From Brevundimonas vesicularis NBRC 12165 (lineage in GTDB: Bacteria > Pseudomonadota > Alphaproteobacteria > Caulobacterales > Caulobacteraceae), in the NCBI RefSeq assembly GCF_001592205.1, contig NZ_BCWM01000006.1, forward strand, positions 113,628 through 177,627: 64,000 nucleotides of DNA, given 5' to 3'. Under the pieces are notes generated by a model. That model had not been told where the DNA came from. It made no database searches and saw only the letters and a program-made list of their open reading frames with translations. The translations under genes and the position numbers were made by a program. Positions 1-8,291 of the stretch are shown here, piece by piece; the stretch's first letter is position 1; the number at the start of each line of letters is the position of its first letter.

Positions 1-1320
1 GCGCCGCGGGTCTGGCTCTTCAATCCCAGGCTCGACGAGGTCGGGGCCCTGCTCGCCAGCGAAGCCGAAGCGCGGGCGCGAGCGGAGGCGGCACGGCAAA
101 AGGAGGGCGGCCAACGGCTGGTCGCCCGCATCCGCAAAGCCCCCGTCCGTCGGCCGCGTGAGCTGGAGCTGATGCGCGCCGAGCTGGTCCATCTGGGCTA
201 CGGGCGGCTGGTCGGTGGCGCCAGGCCCGGCGACGGCTTCATCGTGCCGGCGCATCTGTGGAAAGCCGCCGCCCTGTCCCGGCTCGTCGCGCGCGCGCTC
301 GATGGCTGGCCGGTCGATCAGGTGACTCCGGAAATGCTTCTGGGTCTGATCCGGGACTGCCTCTGGAGCGATGATCGTCCGCCCCGGCAGAGAGCGAGCC
401 TGGAGGCGCTGAGGTCGGCTGTGCCCGGCTTCCGACCTCCCAGCGAAGCGATGCAGGCCTTTATGGACGACCTGCAGAGCGAAGGGCTCCTGTTGTATCG
501 CAAGGGCGATCATCGCCTGTCGCCCGCGCTCATCGAACGGGTTCGATCCGACCGGGACGCTCGCCGCGCCGCCGCGGCGGCCGAGGCGGCGCGGCTGCGG
601 CGGGAGACGGATGTCCAGGCCCGACTGGAACGCCTGTTCGCTCTGGCTGACCAGCCGACGGAGGACGACGCCTTTTCCCTGGCGGCGTGGACTCGCAATC
701 CGCCGATCGCCCCCGGACGAAGCCTGGCCGATCTTGTGATGGCCGGCGACGCCGACTGGCGCGCGCTTCTCTCCGGCCTCTCGGCCATCGAGCGGATGCT
801 GGCGGGGGGTGCGCTGACGGATGAACTCCTCGGCCTGCCGTTCGAGGAGCGGCTCGAGGAGGGCCGGCGGCAGGCCGCGTGGATCGCGGCCCAGGAACGG
901 GCGGCCCAGGAAGAGGCCGAACGTCGCGCCAGAGCGGGGCGGGTGGTCGCTATTCGAGAGGCGGCCTGGGCCGCCCTGAACGGTGAGGCCGAAGGCTGGC
1001 TCTCATCCCCCTTGGCGCCGGGCGCCGCCTGCGCGATCAGGATGTCCGAGCAATCCGACGAGGGCCTTGGCGCCGCGCTGGGCGCCCTCAGGCGCCATGT
1101 CGCGGAACTGGAGGAGGCCGCCCGCAAGGCCATGGTCATCGGGGGCTTTCAGGCTCGGCTTCGGCAGGCCGCCGGGGCAAGCTTCGAGCCCGCCCGCGCC
1201 GAGTTCTTCCTCAACAACCGGCGCCCCGAACTCGGCATGGCGACCCCTCTGGCGCACTGTGTCGACGAGCGCAGCCTGCGGGAGGCGATGAGCCTTCTCG
1301 GAAGCCGGTCCAAACGATAG
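1..1320 (+). CDS. Coiled-coil protein of unknown function, 5'-truncated by the window edge
   Basis: The reading frame is open from the first base, so at least 439 residues are present and the start lies outside the window. An internal ATG at 172 is not needed as a start. I do not recognise the full protein. Alanine/arginine/glutamate-rich helices suggest coiled coil around window residues 175-215 and 290-330. The last 40 residues (FLNNRRPELGMATPL and onward) resemble the toxin-binding end of MbcA/ParS/Xre (DUF2384) antitoxins in pattern, an FLN..P.LG..TP signature followed by a helix. That similarity is by eye only. The gene lies upstream of a HipB/HipA-like pair but is separated from it by an operator-rich spacer. 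Confidence 0.75.
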   Translation, partial: APRVWLFNPRLDEVGALLASEAEARARAEAARQKEGGQRLVARIRKAPVRRPRELELMRAELVHLGYGRLVGGARPGDGFIVPAHLWKAAALSRLVARALDGWPVDQVTPEMLLGLIRDCLWSDDRPPRQRASLEALRSAVPGFRPPSEAMQAFMDDLQSEGLLLYRKGDHRLSPALIERVRSDRDARRAAAAAEAARLRRETDVQARLERLFALADQPTEDDAFSLAAWTRNPPIAPGRSLADLVMAGDADWRALLSGLSAIERMLAGGALTDELLGLPFEERLEEGRRQAAWIAAQERAAQEEAERRARAGRVVAIREAAWAALNGEAEGWLSSPLAPGAACAIRMSEQSDEGLGAALGALRRHVAELEEAARKAMVIGGFQARLRQAAGASFEPARAEFFLNNRRPELGMATPLAHCVDERSLREAMSLLGSRSKR

Positions 1321-1335
1321 GAAGCTGCATCCTCA

Positions 1336-1447
1336 TAAGTCGTCAAAATTGACGACTTACCTTGTAGAATTCTCGATAACTCGTCACCTATGACGAATTA
1401 TCGATGATCCACCTAACCACTCATAATTCGTCATTGTTGACGAATTA
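1336..1447. promoter_or_regulatory. Three palindromic operators upstream of the hipB-like gene
   Basis: Three inverted repeats share the half-site TCGTCA / TGACGA. Site 1 (1336-1359) has 11-bp perfect arms, TAAGTCGTCAA, around a 2-nt centre. Site 2 (1373-1404) has 14-bp arms with one mismatch and a 4-nt centre. Site 3 (1424-1447) has 10-bp perfect arms and a 4-nt centre. The spacer is much more AT-rich than the flanking genes. HipB-type antitoxins are known to autorepress through multiple palindromes upstream of their own operon. The assignment to this regulator is inferred from position. Confidence 0.8.
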
Positions 1448-1463
1448 ACTCTCGGAATGGTAG

Positions 1464-1489
1464 ATAACTCGTCGAAAGTGACGAATTAT
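1464..1489. promoter_or_regulatory. Fourth operator, overlapping the hipB-like start codon
   Basis: An imperfect palindrome has 11-bp arms, a 4-nt centre and two mismatches, with half-site TGACGAATTAT. Its right arm runs through the ATG at 1488-1490. No good Shine-Dalgarno sequence fits between it and the ATG, so translation may be leaderless or weakly initiated. Occupancy here would directly cover the transcription and translation start. Confidence 0.75.
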
Positions 1490-1841
1490 GAAGATCACCA
1501 ATCTTACCACGGATCAGACGGTTCTGGCCGAACTCGGCCGAAGAACGGCCGACTATCGACTGCAACGTCATATGACCCAGTCGCAGTTTGCAGAAGCCGC
1601 GGGCGTGTCCAAGAGCACCGTTGAGCGTCTCGAAGCGGGCGAGTCCGTCCAGCTCATCAATCTCATCCGGGCCCTGCGCGTCCTCGACAAGCTTGCGGCC
1701 TTCGATCGCTTCCTGCCGGAGGCTCCGGCCAATCCCGTCGATCTTCTGGAGCGCCACGGCAAGACCCGACAGCGCGCCCGGCCGGACGCCCGACCGGACG
1801 AGGACGCCGGTCAGCCCTGGCGTTGGGGAGACGACGCATGA
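1488..1841 (+). CDS. XRE-family antitoxin-like regulator (HipB-like)
   Basis: 117 residues with one helix-turn-helix of the XRE/Cro type at about residues 15-70; the recognition region reads QSQFAEAAGVSKSTVERLEAG. The last 35 residues are charged and arginine/proline-rich, probably a flexible tail. In HipAB systems this protein neutralises the HipA kinase and represses the operon. The stop codon overlaps the ATG of the downstream HipA-like gene (ATGA at 1838-1841), so the two are translationally coupled. Four palindromes lie directly upstream. The start at 1488 is the first ATG in frame but sits inside an operator. A later ATG at 1572 would remove part of the DNA-binding domain, so I kept 1488. 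Confidence 0.85.
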   Translation: MKITNLTTDQTVLAELGRRTADYRLQRHMTQSQFAEAAGVSKSTVERLEAGESVQLINLIRALRVLDKLAAFDRFLPEAPANPVDLLERHGKTRQRARPDARPDEDAGQPWRWGDDA

Positions 1842-3136
1842 CCCTCGCCGCCGTCAATCTATGGGGGCGCCGCATCGGCGCCGTCTCGCTGGCCGAGGGC
1901 GCCGATGTCGCGACCTTCGCCTATGAACCGGCCTTCGTGCGCTCCCAGATCGAGGTGGCGCCGCTGTTCATGCCGCTCGGCGACCGCATCTACAGCTTTC
2001 CGGGTCTGAACCCCGAGAGTTTCTACGGCCTGCCGGGCCTGCTCGCCGACGCCCTGCCCGACCGCTACGGCCACACCCTGATCGACGCCTGGCTGGCGAC
2101 CCAGGGCCGGACGCCAGACAGCTTCGATGCCGTGGAGCGGCTCTGCTACATGGGCGCACGCGGCATGGGCGCACTGGAGTTCACACCGGCGGCGGGGCCC
2201 CGCACTCGCAAGTCGGAACGGATCCACGTCGAGAGCCTCGTTCAGTTGGCCTCGGAGGTGCTCAGCAATCGCAACACCCTGCAGGTGTCCTTCGCCGACC
2301 CGGATAAGGCCGCCGCCCTGCATGAAATCCTGCAGGTCGGCACTTCGGCCGGCGGCGCCCGCGCCAAGGCGGTGATCGCCTGGAACCCGGAGACGAACGA
2401 GGTCCGCTCCGGCCAGGTCGAGGCCGGAGACGGTTTCGGCTACTGGCTCCTCAAGTTTGACGGGGTCAGCAACAACAAGGACCGGGGATTGGCCGACCCC
2501 CAGGGCTACGGCGCCGTGGAGTTCGCCTATTCGGAAATGGCCAAGGCGGCCGGGATCGCGATGACGGACTGCCGGCTCCTTCCCGAGGGCGGACGCCGTC
2601 ACTTCATGACCCGGCGGTTCGACCGCACGGAGGCCGGGGGCAAGCTGCATATGCAGTCGCTCGCGGCCCTTGCCCACTACGACTACTGCAGCCCCGACAG
2701 CTACACCTATGAGCAGGCCTTCCAGGTCATGCGGCGGCTGGGTCTGCCGATGGACCAGATGGAGGAGCTGTTCCGGCGCATGACGTTCAACGTCGTGGCC
2801 CGGAACCAGGACGACCACGTCAAGAACATCGCCTTCCTGATGGATCGCGAAGGCGTCTGGTCGCTCGCCCCCGCCTATGACGTGACCTGGGCGATGGATC
2901 CGACGAACAAGTGGCTCCGGCAGCACCAGATGTCGGTCAATGGCCGCCGTGACGACTTCACCCGCGCCGACCTCGAGGCCTGCGCGGCCACGGCGTCGAT
3001 CAACGCGGCCCGCGCCCGCGCCATCATCGACGAGGTGGTGGCCACCGTCGCCGACTGGCCGAGGTTCGCGGCCGAAGCCGAAGTCGACGAAGCCATGCGC
3101 AAGTCCATCGATCCCAGTCTGCGCATGGACATCTAG
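1838..3136 (+). CDS. HipA-family serine/threonine kinase toxin
   Basis: 432 residues, the usual HipA length. HipA proteins phosphorylate translation factors such as aminoacyl-tRNA synthetases and cause growth arrest. Visible family features: N-terminal HipA subdomain (about 1-110); the glycine-rich ATP loop VGTSAGGARAK at 167-177, containing the serine (S170) that in E. coli HipA is the autophosphorylation site; the lysine in YWLLKFDG (about 206); the catalytic NQDDHVKN motif at 323-330; and the metal-binding PAYD at 345-348. All key residues are present, so the kinase looks active. A GTG-like start 15 nt upstream is possible, but the ATG at 1838, overlapping the antitoxin stop, fits better. 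Confidence 0.92.
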   Translation: MTLAAVNLWGRRIGAVSLAEGADVATFAYEPAFVRSQIEVAPLFMPLGDRIYSFPGLNPESFYGLPGLLADALPDRYGHTLIDAWLATQGRTPDSFDAVERLCYMGARGMGALEFTPAAGPRTRKSERIHVESLVQLASEVLSNRNTLQVSFADPDKAAALHEILQVGTSAGGARAKAVIAWNPETNEVRSGQVEAGDGFGYWLLKFDGVSNNKDRGLADPQGYGAVEFAYSEMAKAAGIAMTDCRLLPEGGRRHFMTRRFDRTEAGGKLHMQSLAALAHYDYCSPDSYTYEQAFQVMRRLGLPMDQMEELFRRMTFNVVARNQDDHVKNIAFLMDREGVWSLAPAYDVTWAMDPTNKWLRQHQMSVNGRRDDFTRADLEACAATASINAARARAIIDEVVATVADWPRFAAEAEVDEAMRKSIDPSLRMDI

Positions 3137-3222
3137 GCTCGCCGAAACCGGCATCGCCAGAGATCACACATGCGCGGCGCGGCGCCCGCGCGACTTCAGG
3201 GGCAGGAAAGGGAGGCGTTGAG

Positions 3223-6200
3223 TTGAGCGACGCGGAAACGTCGGACGAAGCCGCGGAGCAACCGGAAGGCTCCGGCGGCCACGCCCTAGCCGGCTACGAG
3301 TATCAGATGAATGCCTCGGTCTGGATCGCTCTGGATCTGATGGTCGCGCGCCGCCTGACCGGCGAACTCGTGCTTGAACCCAAGGGCGACGAAGACCTCG
3401 AGGCCGAACTGGCCGAGACCGACCCAGGCGTCGTCGCCGGCAAGGCGACGGTCGAGGGTTATCAGATGATCGTCCAGGCGAAACGCCGCACGGGCGACGC
3501 CTGGACCGTGGCCGGCGTCCGCGCCCTGCTCCAGCATGGTGGTCCGACTCGGGTGTCAGCGGCGACACGCCTCGAACAGCCCAACGCCCGCTATGTGCTC
3601 GTCACGAGCGCGGCCCTCAACGGCGGCGCGCGCGACCTTCAGGTTCGCCGGACCGGTGCTTGGCCCAAGGCCGCGGACATACCCTCCACGATCGCGGACA
3701 TCCTACCCGAGAACGCAGCCGGCCGCGTCGCCATCGTCGGGGCTATTGACGACGAGAAACTCGAACGAGAGATCAAGGATCTGCTGATCGAGCGTTGCCG
3801 CGTACCGTTCGACGATTGGCGCGCCTGCCTTCGCGATCTGCGGGACGCCGCCCGGCTGCGCATCCAGGGCGTGGCGGGCGGCGTCTGGAGCCGCAGCGAG
3901 GTCGAGGAGACCATTCGCGCCCATGGCGGTTATCTGGCGGCCAGCCCGACGCTGGACCGGTATGTCCACCCCACCAACTGGGGGGCGCTGAAAACCCTGA
4001 TGAAGACCCATGGCGCGGCCGTGATCGTGGGGCAATCAGGCACCGGCAAGACCGAGGCGACACGCAAGCTCTACGAGGAGCTCCGGGCCGAGATCCCCGG
4101 CCTCAAGCGCGTGGTGATCACCCAGGGCCCTGAACAGCTGGCCACCGACACCACCACCGGCCCGGTGCTCTACGATATCGAGGATCCCTGGGGGCGGGTC
4201 GATTTCGACCCGTCGCGCCGGCGCTGGACCAATCAGCTGCCGGGCTTCTTCAGCGAGGCGCGTCATGATCGGCTTTTCATCGCGACATCCCGCAAGGACG
4301 TGATCCAGGATGCCGGCGCGCTGGAGGGACTGGAGGCATGGCGCTTCGATCTGGAGGCGGAGAATTACGGCTGGCAGGAGCGCATCCAGCTGTACCGATC
4401 CCGCATCGATCTGTTGCCGCGCCGGCTGCGTCCGCTCGCGATCCAGAACATCGGTCGGGTGCTGTCCGAGATCGGATTGCCCCTCGAAATCCAGAAATTC
4501 TTCGACGCCCTGCAGATGCTCGACCGCATCGATCCCGACAATCCGCATGGGTTGGTGACCGACGCGATCAGCAAGGCCCACCAGAACGCGATCGAGGCCA
4601 CGGTCCAGGAACAGATCGAGCAACGTGGAGAGATTGCGGCCGCGGCGGTCCTGTGGGGCATGCTGAAGGCGGCGGACAAATTGTCTCTCGCCCTGCTGCC
4701 CGACATCGAGGATGGGTTGGCCGCACGGCACCCGCCGCTCGGGAACGGCGTGCAGCCCCTGATCAATTTCTTCACTGCCGCACGCAATCTGCGACCCGGC
4801 GAAGGTGTCACCGCCTACTATCACCACCGTGTCGAGGCGGGGATCGCGCGCGCGCTCGCCGGAAAGCGTATGCAGGCCCGCCATGCGTTGCGCGCCCTCG
4901 TCGAGTATCTCGTGTCGACCGACAGTCCGGACATCGAGTGGGGCGCAGAAGCGTCTGCACGGATCATCGCCGCCGCGGCTCGGACGGACCTCAGGTTTGT
5001 CGCGCCGGACAATGCGCGGATCCTGATCGACGCCTGGATTGATCGTCGCCTGACCGACGAAACCAGCAAGACGTTCGCGGACGACCTGCGCCTCGCAGCC
5101 AATGCGGGTTCGGACGCAAGCATCGCCTCTGAGGCTGCACGGTTTATCCTCCACCGCCCCGACCCCGATTTCGGCGGGTTCCATCGCTGGGGTCAGCAGG
5201 ACCATGACGAGGCCTGGTACGAGCGTATGCGCGGGGATCCGAGAGCGGCGTCGATCCTCGGTCGGTTCGTCCGCGAGGTGCTGCCGGTCGACCGGGACGA
5301 TTACCCGACACACTTCGTCGACGCCGTCGAACGCTTCGCGCCGGACCTGACGGCCGACTACCTCACGGCGGCGAGATTGATGGTCGGGATGGGGCTGACA
5401 GAAGCCTCGGGCACCGTCGCAAAGGGCGCGATGCGCGACCTCGGCGGGTTCGAGGAGATCGTCAGCACCGCCGTCGAAGTGCGTGAGCCGACCCAGGCGG
5501 ATCGCGAGGCGGCCGAGACCGAGCGGCTCGCGATGGAGAACGGCGTCTATCCGGACGACTACGGGGATTTCGCCGACCATGACGAAGGCTGGACCGCCGG
5601 CGTCTTCCTCTCGGAATACGTCAGCCATGTCCGCGAGACGCTCGGCTGGCGGCGTGTCAGCCAACACCCCCATGCGCCGGGTCTGCGCTATTATTGGCTC
5701 CTCGACATGTCCCGCGACGTTCGGACGACGGCGCTAGACCCGGACGAGGTGAACGGGGCCGCCGCAGCCGCGCTCGGCACGGACGAGGAAGGCCTGCTGT
5801 GGTTTGTCGTCTCGAACGCCTGGGACGAGCGTTACCACGCGTCACTCGCAGCGCGCGTCCGTGACGGCCATCCAGAGCGAAATGTCCGCCGCCCCGCCCT
5901 GGCCTGCCTGGTCGCCCACGCCCACGATGAACTTCCCCGCATCGTCGCGGAACTCGAACGCCGTGGCCTGGCCGCGCGCATCGTCGAAATCGCCATCGAT
6001 CTGGCCGAAGTCAGCGAGCGGCCAAGGCGCAAGGAGAGCGGAACGGACGATGTCGCGCGCGTCAAGGCCATGCTGCCGGCTTCCGTGGCAGGACTGATCG
6101 AGGCTTCGCTCGCCCTCTCGCTGGACGAGACGCCGGCCTTTGCCGATGAGAGCCTGACCCTGCTGCGCTCCGCCAGAGGGGGAAGCGCAGCGGTTCACCG

Positions 6201-7212
6201 GCTGCGCGTCGAGGCGTCCGCGTTCGTCGATCTGGACGTCGCAGACGACATCCAGTGGCTGCTCGCCAGGACGGATGCGGACGCGGCCGCAGATGCAGGG
6301 ATCGCGATCGACGCCGCCATCAGGCAGGGAATGGCGGAGGTGGTCGACACAGCCCTCGAACATCCCTTCGCGCGGGTCAGCACGACAGCCTTCGAGGCCA
6401 TCGTCGCCGATGCGCCGCCGCCGCTCGAAGCGCGCTTCCTGGCCAGGGCCAACAGCAACTCCAGCATCGTGCTGAAGTCGCTGGTCGGGCAGTTGGCGAG
6501 GGACGCTCATCCGACCCACGCGGAAACGCTGGTCAGGCTCGCTGGCGACACCTGGTCGTCGAGCATTCACTACGAGGATGAGGATTCCACCTACCCGATC
6601 GCCCGGCAGGCGGTCGCCGCGCTCGCGGCCTACTCGCCGCTCGACAGGACCTGGATCGGCCGTCTCTACGACATTGCGATCGAAACCAGGGACCAGACCC
6701 TTCGCGCCTCGATCTTCTCTCTCCTGATCGCAACGGGCGCCGAGGAGGAGCAGCGACGTGTCATGGACCTCGCCATCGCGCCCGGGCGAGGCCTCATTCG
6801 CAGGACCGCCGCCTATGCTCTCATGTATGGCTACGACCGGATCGGGCCCAACCTGGCGGCCAGCGTCGACGCCGACGTCCTGCGACGAACAGGGGCCGCC
6901 ATCGCCGCGCCTCTCGCATTCCTTCTGGGTCTCGCCGGCGACCCGGCCACCGCCCTGGTGACGGCGCGCGGCGTCGCGGCCTCCCAACGTCGGAGGATCA
7001 TGGTGGCGCCCCTGATCTACGGCATGGCGAAGCGGGATCCGGCCACCGCCGAGGCTATGGCCGCGCTGCTTCCACCCGGCCATGTCGCCGTGGCCCGCGC
7101 CCTGGGTGACGAGACGATCATCCTCGACGACAAGGCCGTCGAGGATCTCGGGGAACCTGTGGTGTGCGGCGAGGTCATTCGGCTCCTCAACCCTCCCCCC
7201 AAGCGCAGGTGA
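3223..7212 (+). CDS. Cap4-like nuclease fused to STAND NTPase, large defence sensor-effector
   Basis: 1,329 residues. The N-terminus has the pattern of Cap4/DUF4297 double-stranded DNA endonucleases: GYEYQ at 24-28, an acidic stretch after E52 (D56-D58) and a QxK motif (VQAK, 84-87). A P-loop GQSGTGKT at 270-277, a Walker-B-like VLYDIEDPWG at 315-324 and a sensor LFIATSR at 351-357 suggest an nSTAND-type ATPase. The remaining 900 residues look like an alpha-helical repeat (HEAT/TPR-like) sensor. This nuclease-STAND-repeat layout is that of Avs antiviral proteins, which recognise phage proteins and then cut DNA. The start is TTG with a strong GGGAGG 8 nt upstream. The next gene starts 8 nt after its stop. 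Family assignments are by motif and layout; the exact Avs type is not established. Confidence 0.82.
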   Translation: MSDAETSDEAAEQPEGSGGHALAGYEYQMNASVWIALDLMVARRLTGELVLEPKGDEDLEAELAETDPGVVAGKATVEGYQMIVQAKRRTGDAWTVAGVRALLQHGGPTRVSAATRLEQPNARYVLVTSAALNGGARDLQVRRTGAWPKAADIPSTIADILPENAAGRVAIVGAIDDEKLEREIKDLLIERCRVPFDDWRACLRDLRDAARLRIQGVAGGVWSRSEVEETIRAHGGYLAASPTLDRYVHPTNWGALKTLMKTHGAAVIVGQSGTGKTEATRKLYEELRAEIPGLKRVVITQGPEQLATDTTTGPVLYDIEDPWGRVDFDPSRRRWTNQLPGFFSEARHDRLFIATSRKDVIQDAGALEGLEAWRFDLEAENYGWQERIQLYRSRIDLLPRRLRPLAIQNIGRVLSEIGLPLEIQKFFDALQMLDRIDPDNPHGLVTDAISKAHQNAIEATVQEQIEQRGEIAAAAVLWGMLKAADKLSLALLPDIEDGLAARHPPLGNGVQPLINFFTAARNLRPGEGVTAYYHHRVEAGIARALAGKRMQARHALRALVEYLVSTDSPDIEWGAEASARIIAAAARTDLRFVAPDNARILIDAWIDRRLTDETSKTFADDLRLAANAGSDASIASEAARFILHRPDPDFGGFHRWGQQDHDEAWYERMRGDPRAASILGRFVREVLPVDRDDYPTHFVDAVERFAPDLTADYLTAARLMVGMGLTEASGTVAKGAMRDLGGFEEIVSTAVEVREPTQADREAAETERLAMENGVYPDDYGDFADHDEGWTAGVFLSEYVSHVRETLGWRRVSQHPHAPGLRYYWLLDMSRDVRTTALDPDEVNGAAAAALGTDEEGLLWFVVSNAWDERYHASLAARVRDGHPERNVRRPALACLVAHAHDELPRIVAELERRGLAARIVEIAIDLAEVSERPRRKESGTDDVARVKAMLPASVAGLIEASLALSLDETPAFADESLTLLRSARGGSAAVHRLRVEASAFVDLDVADDIQWLLARTDADAAADAGIAIDAAIRQGMAEVVDTALEHPFARVSTTAFEAIVADAPPPLEARFLARANSNSSIVLKSLVGQLARDAHPTHAETLVRLAGDTWSSSIHYEDEDSTYPIARQAVAALAAYSPLDRTWIGRLYDIAIETRDQTLRASIFSLLIATGAEEEQRRVMDLAIAPGRGLIRRTAAYALMYGYDRIGPNLAASVDADVLRRTGAAIAAPLAFLLGLAGDPATALVTARGVAASQRRRIMVAPLIYGMAKRDPATAEAMAALLPPGHVAVARALGDETIILDDKAVEDLGEPVVCGEVIRLLNPPPKRR

Positions 7213-7220
7213 CGACGCCC

Positions 7221-8291
7221 ATGGAGAAGCCGCCTTTCGACCTGATGCAATTGTACGGGAAGTTCAGCGCCAACCGGGATGCCTCACTGAACGACCCCGA
7301 GACCAGGGCGGCCTTCGATTTGCATGTGGGCCAGCAGCTCGACGTGGGCCTCGGCATGCCGGCCCTGCTTCAGGGCCAGCGCGTCGAAGCGATGTTCGAA
7401 GCCCTGATGATCGCCCTCGGGGGATGCCGGATGATCAAGGCCGAGGACGGCGGCAAGGTCTGGCCGGAGGCCGACTTCCGGGTGCCGGATTTTCGGCTGG
7501 TGCTGAAGAACGGCGCGCAGTGGCTGGTCGAGGTCAAGAACGTCTACTGCGAGGATCCCGGCGAACAGCGCAAGAAGATCATGACCGCCGCCTACCGCCG
7601 CCCGATGGAGGCCTATGCCAACGCCACCGGCGCCGAGCTGAAGTTGGCGGTCTTCTGGGCGCGGTGGTCGATCTGGACGCTGGTCACCCCGTCCAGGCTC
7701 GTCGCCGAAGACGAGGATCTCGAGCTGGACATGGTCACGGCTATGACCGTCAACGAACTCTCGGAGCTCGGCGATGAGGGGATCAGCACCTGCGGACCAC
7801 TGGTGATGCGGTTGACCGCCAATCCCGACCAACCACACTTCATCGACGAGAAGGGCATCGCGCAGTTCATCGTCGGCAAGGCTCAGGTCTTCAGCCAGGA
7901 TCGGGAGCTTCTGGATCCGGTCGATCAACAGATCGCCTGGATCCTGATGAACTTCGGGCAGTGGTCGGTCGAAGGCCCTCTCGCGGTGATGGACGGAGAG
8001 CGGCTGCTGGGTGTGGAGTTTGTCCATGAGCCGGAGGAAGCGGCCGAACAAGGGTTCGACCATGTCGGCACTCTCAGTCGGATGTTCGCCCGTTACTATG
8101 CCAATCATACGCTGGAAGAGCGCGCCGTCGTCCGGCTCGCTGCGCCGCCTAACCCGGAGCTTTTCGCCCCCTTCAGGGAGGTCCAGAACAGCGAGGCCCT
8201 TCCGCTCTGGCGCATTCGCATCGCTCCCAACTATGACGGTCTCGCCGGACGGTCGGCCACCAGCCATCAAGGCGACGAGGAGAAGAGATGA
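7221..8291 (+). CDS. PD-(D/E)xK nuclease-fold protein, second gene of defence operon
   Basis: 356 residues from the ATG at 7221; an earlier in-frame start at 7164 would lie inside the upstream gene. A restriction-endonuclease-like core is visible at residues 55-110: E60, then VPDF (D90) and VEVKN (E104, K106). That is the E...PD...ExK order of the PD-(D/E)xK superfamily. The C-terminal two thirds do not match a family I know. The gene starts 8 nt after the STAND gene and its stop overlaps the start of the peptidase gene (ATGA). It may be a second effector, or a nuclease that needs the STAND protein for activation. Function is inferred. Confidence 0.75.
   Translation: MEKPPFDLMQLYGKFSANRDASLNDPETRAAFDLHVGQQLDVGLGMPALLQGQRVEAMFEALMIALGGCRMIKAEDGGKVWPEADFRVPDFRLVLKNGAQWLVEVKNVYCEDPGEQRKKIMTAAYRRPMEAYANATGAELKLAVFWARWSIWTLVTPSRLVAEDEDLELDMVTAMTVNELSELGDEGISTCGPLVMRLTANPDQPHFIDEKGIAQFIVGKAQVFSQDRELLDPVDQQIAWILMNFGQWSVEGPLAVMDGERLLGVEFVHEPEEAAEQGFDHVGTLSRMFARYYANHTLEERAVVRLAAPPNPELFAPFREVQNSEALPLWRIRIAPNYDGLAGRSATSHQGDEEKR

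Noticed and set aside
1336..1489. CRISPR-like array of repeated elements
   Set aside because: The repeats are palindromic half-sites of varying length with unequal spacers and only four copies, better explained as operators.
1859..3154. Long minus-strand open frame opposite the HipA-like gene
   Set aside because: The plus strand carries clear HipA motifs; the antisense frame has no recognisable domain and is typical of third-position GC bias in high-GC genomes.
4036..5673. 545-codon minus-strand frame inside the nuclease-STAND gene
   Set aside because: No ribosome site or domain pattern, and it is fully antisense to a gene with a coherent P-loop ATPase.
7164..7220. Earlier start for the PD-(D/E)xK gene
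   Set aside because: It would overlap the STAND gene by 49 nt and add residues without sequence features; the ATG at 7221 follows the stop with an AGG nearby.
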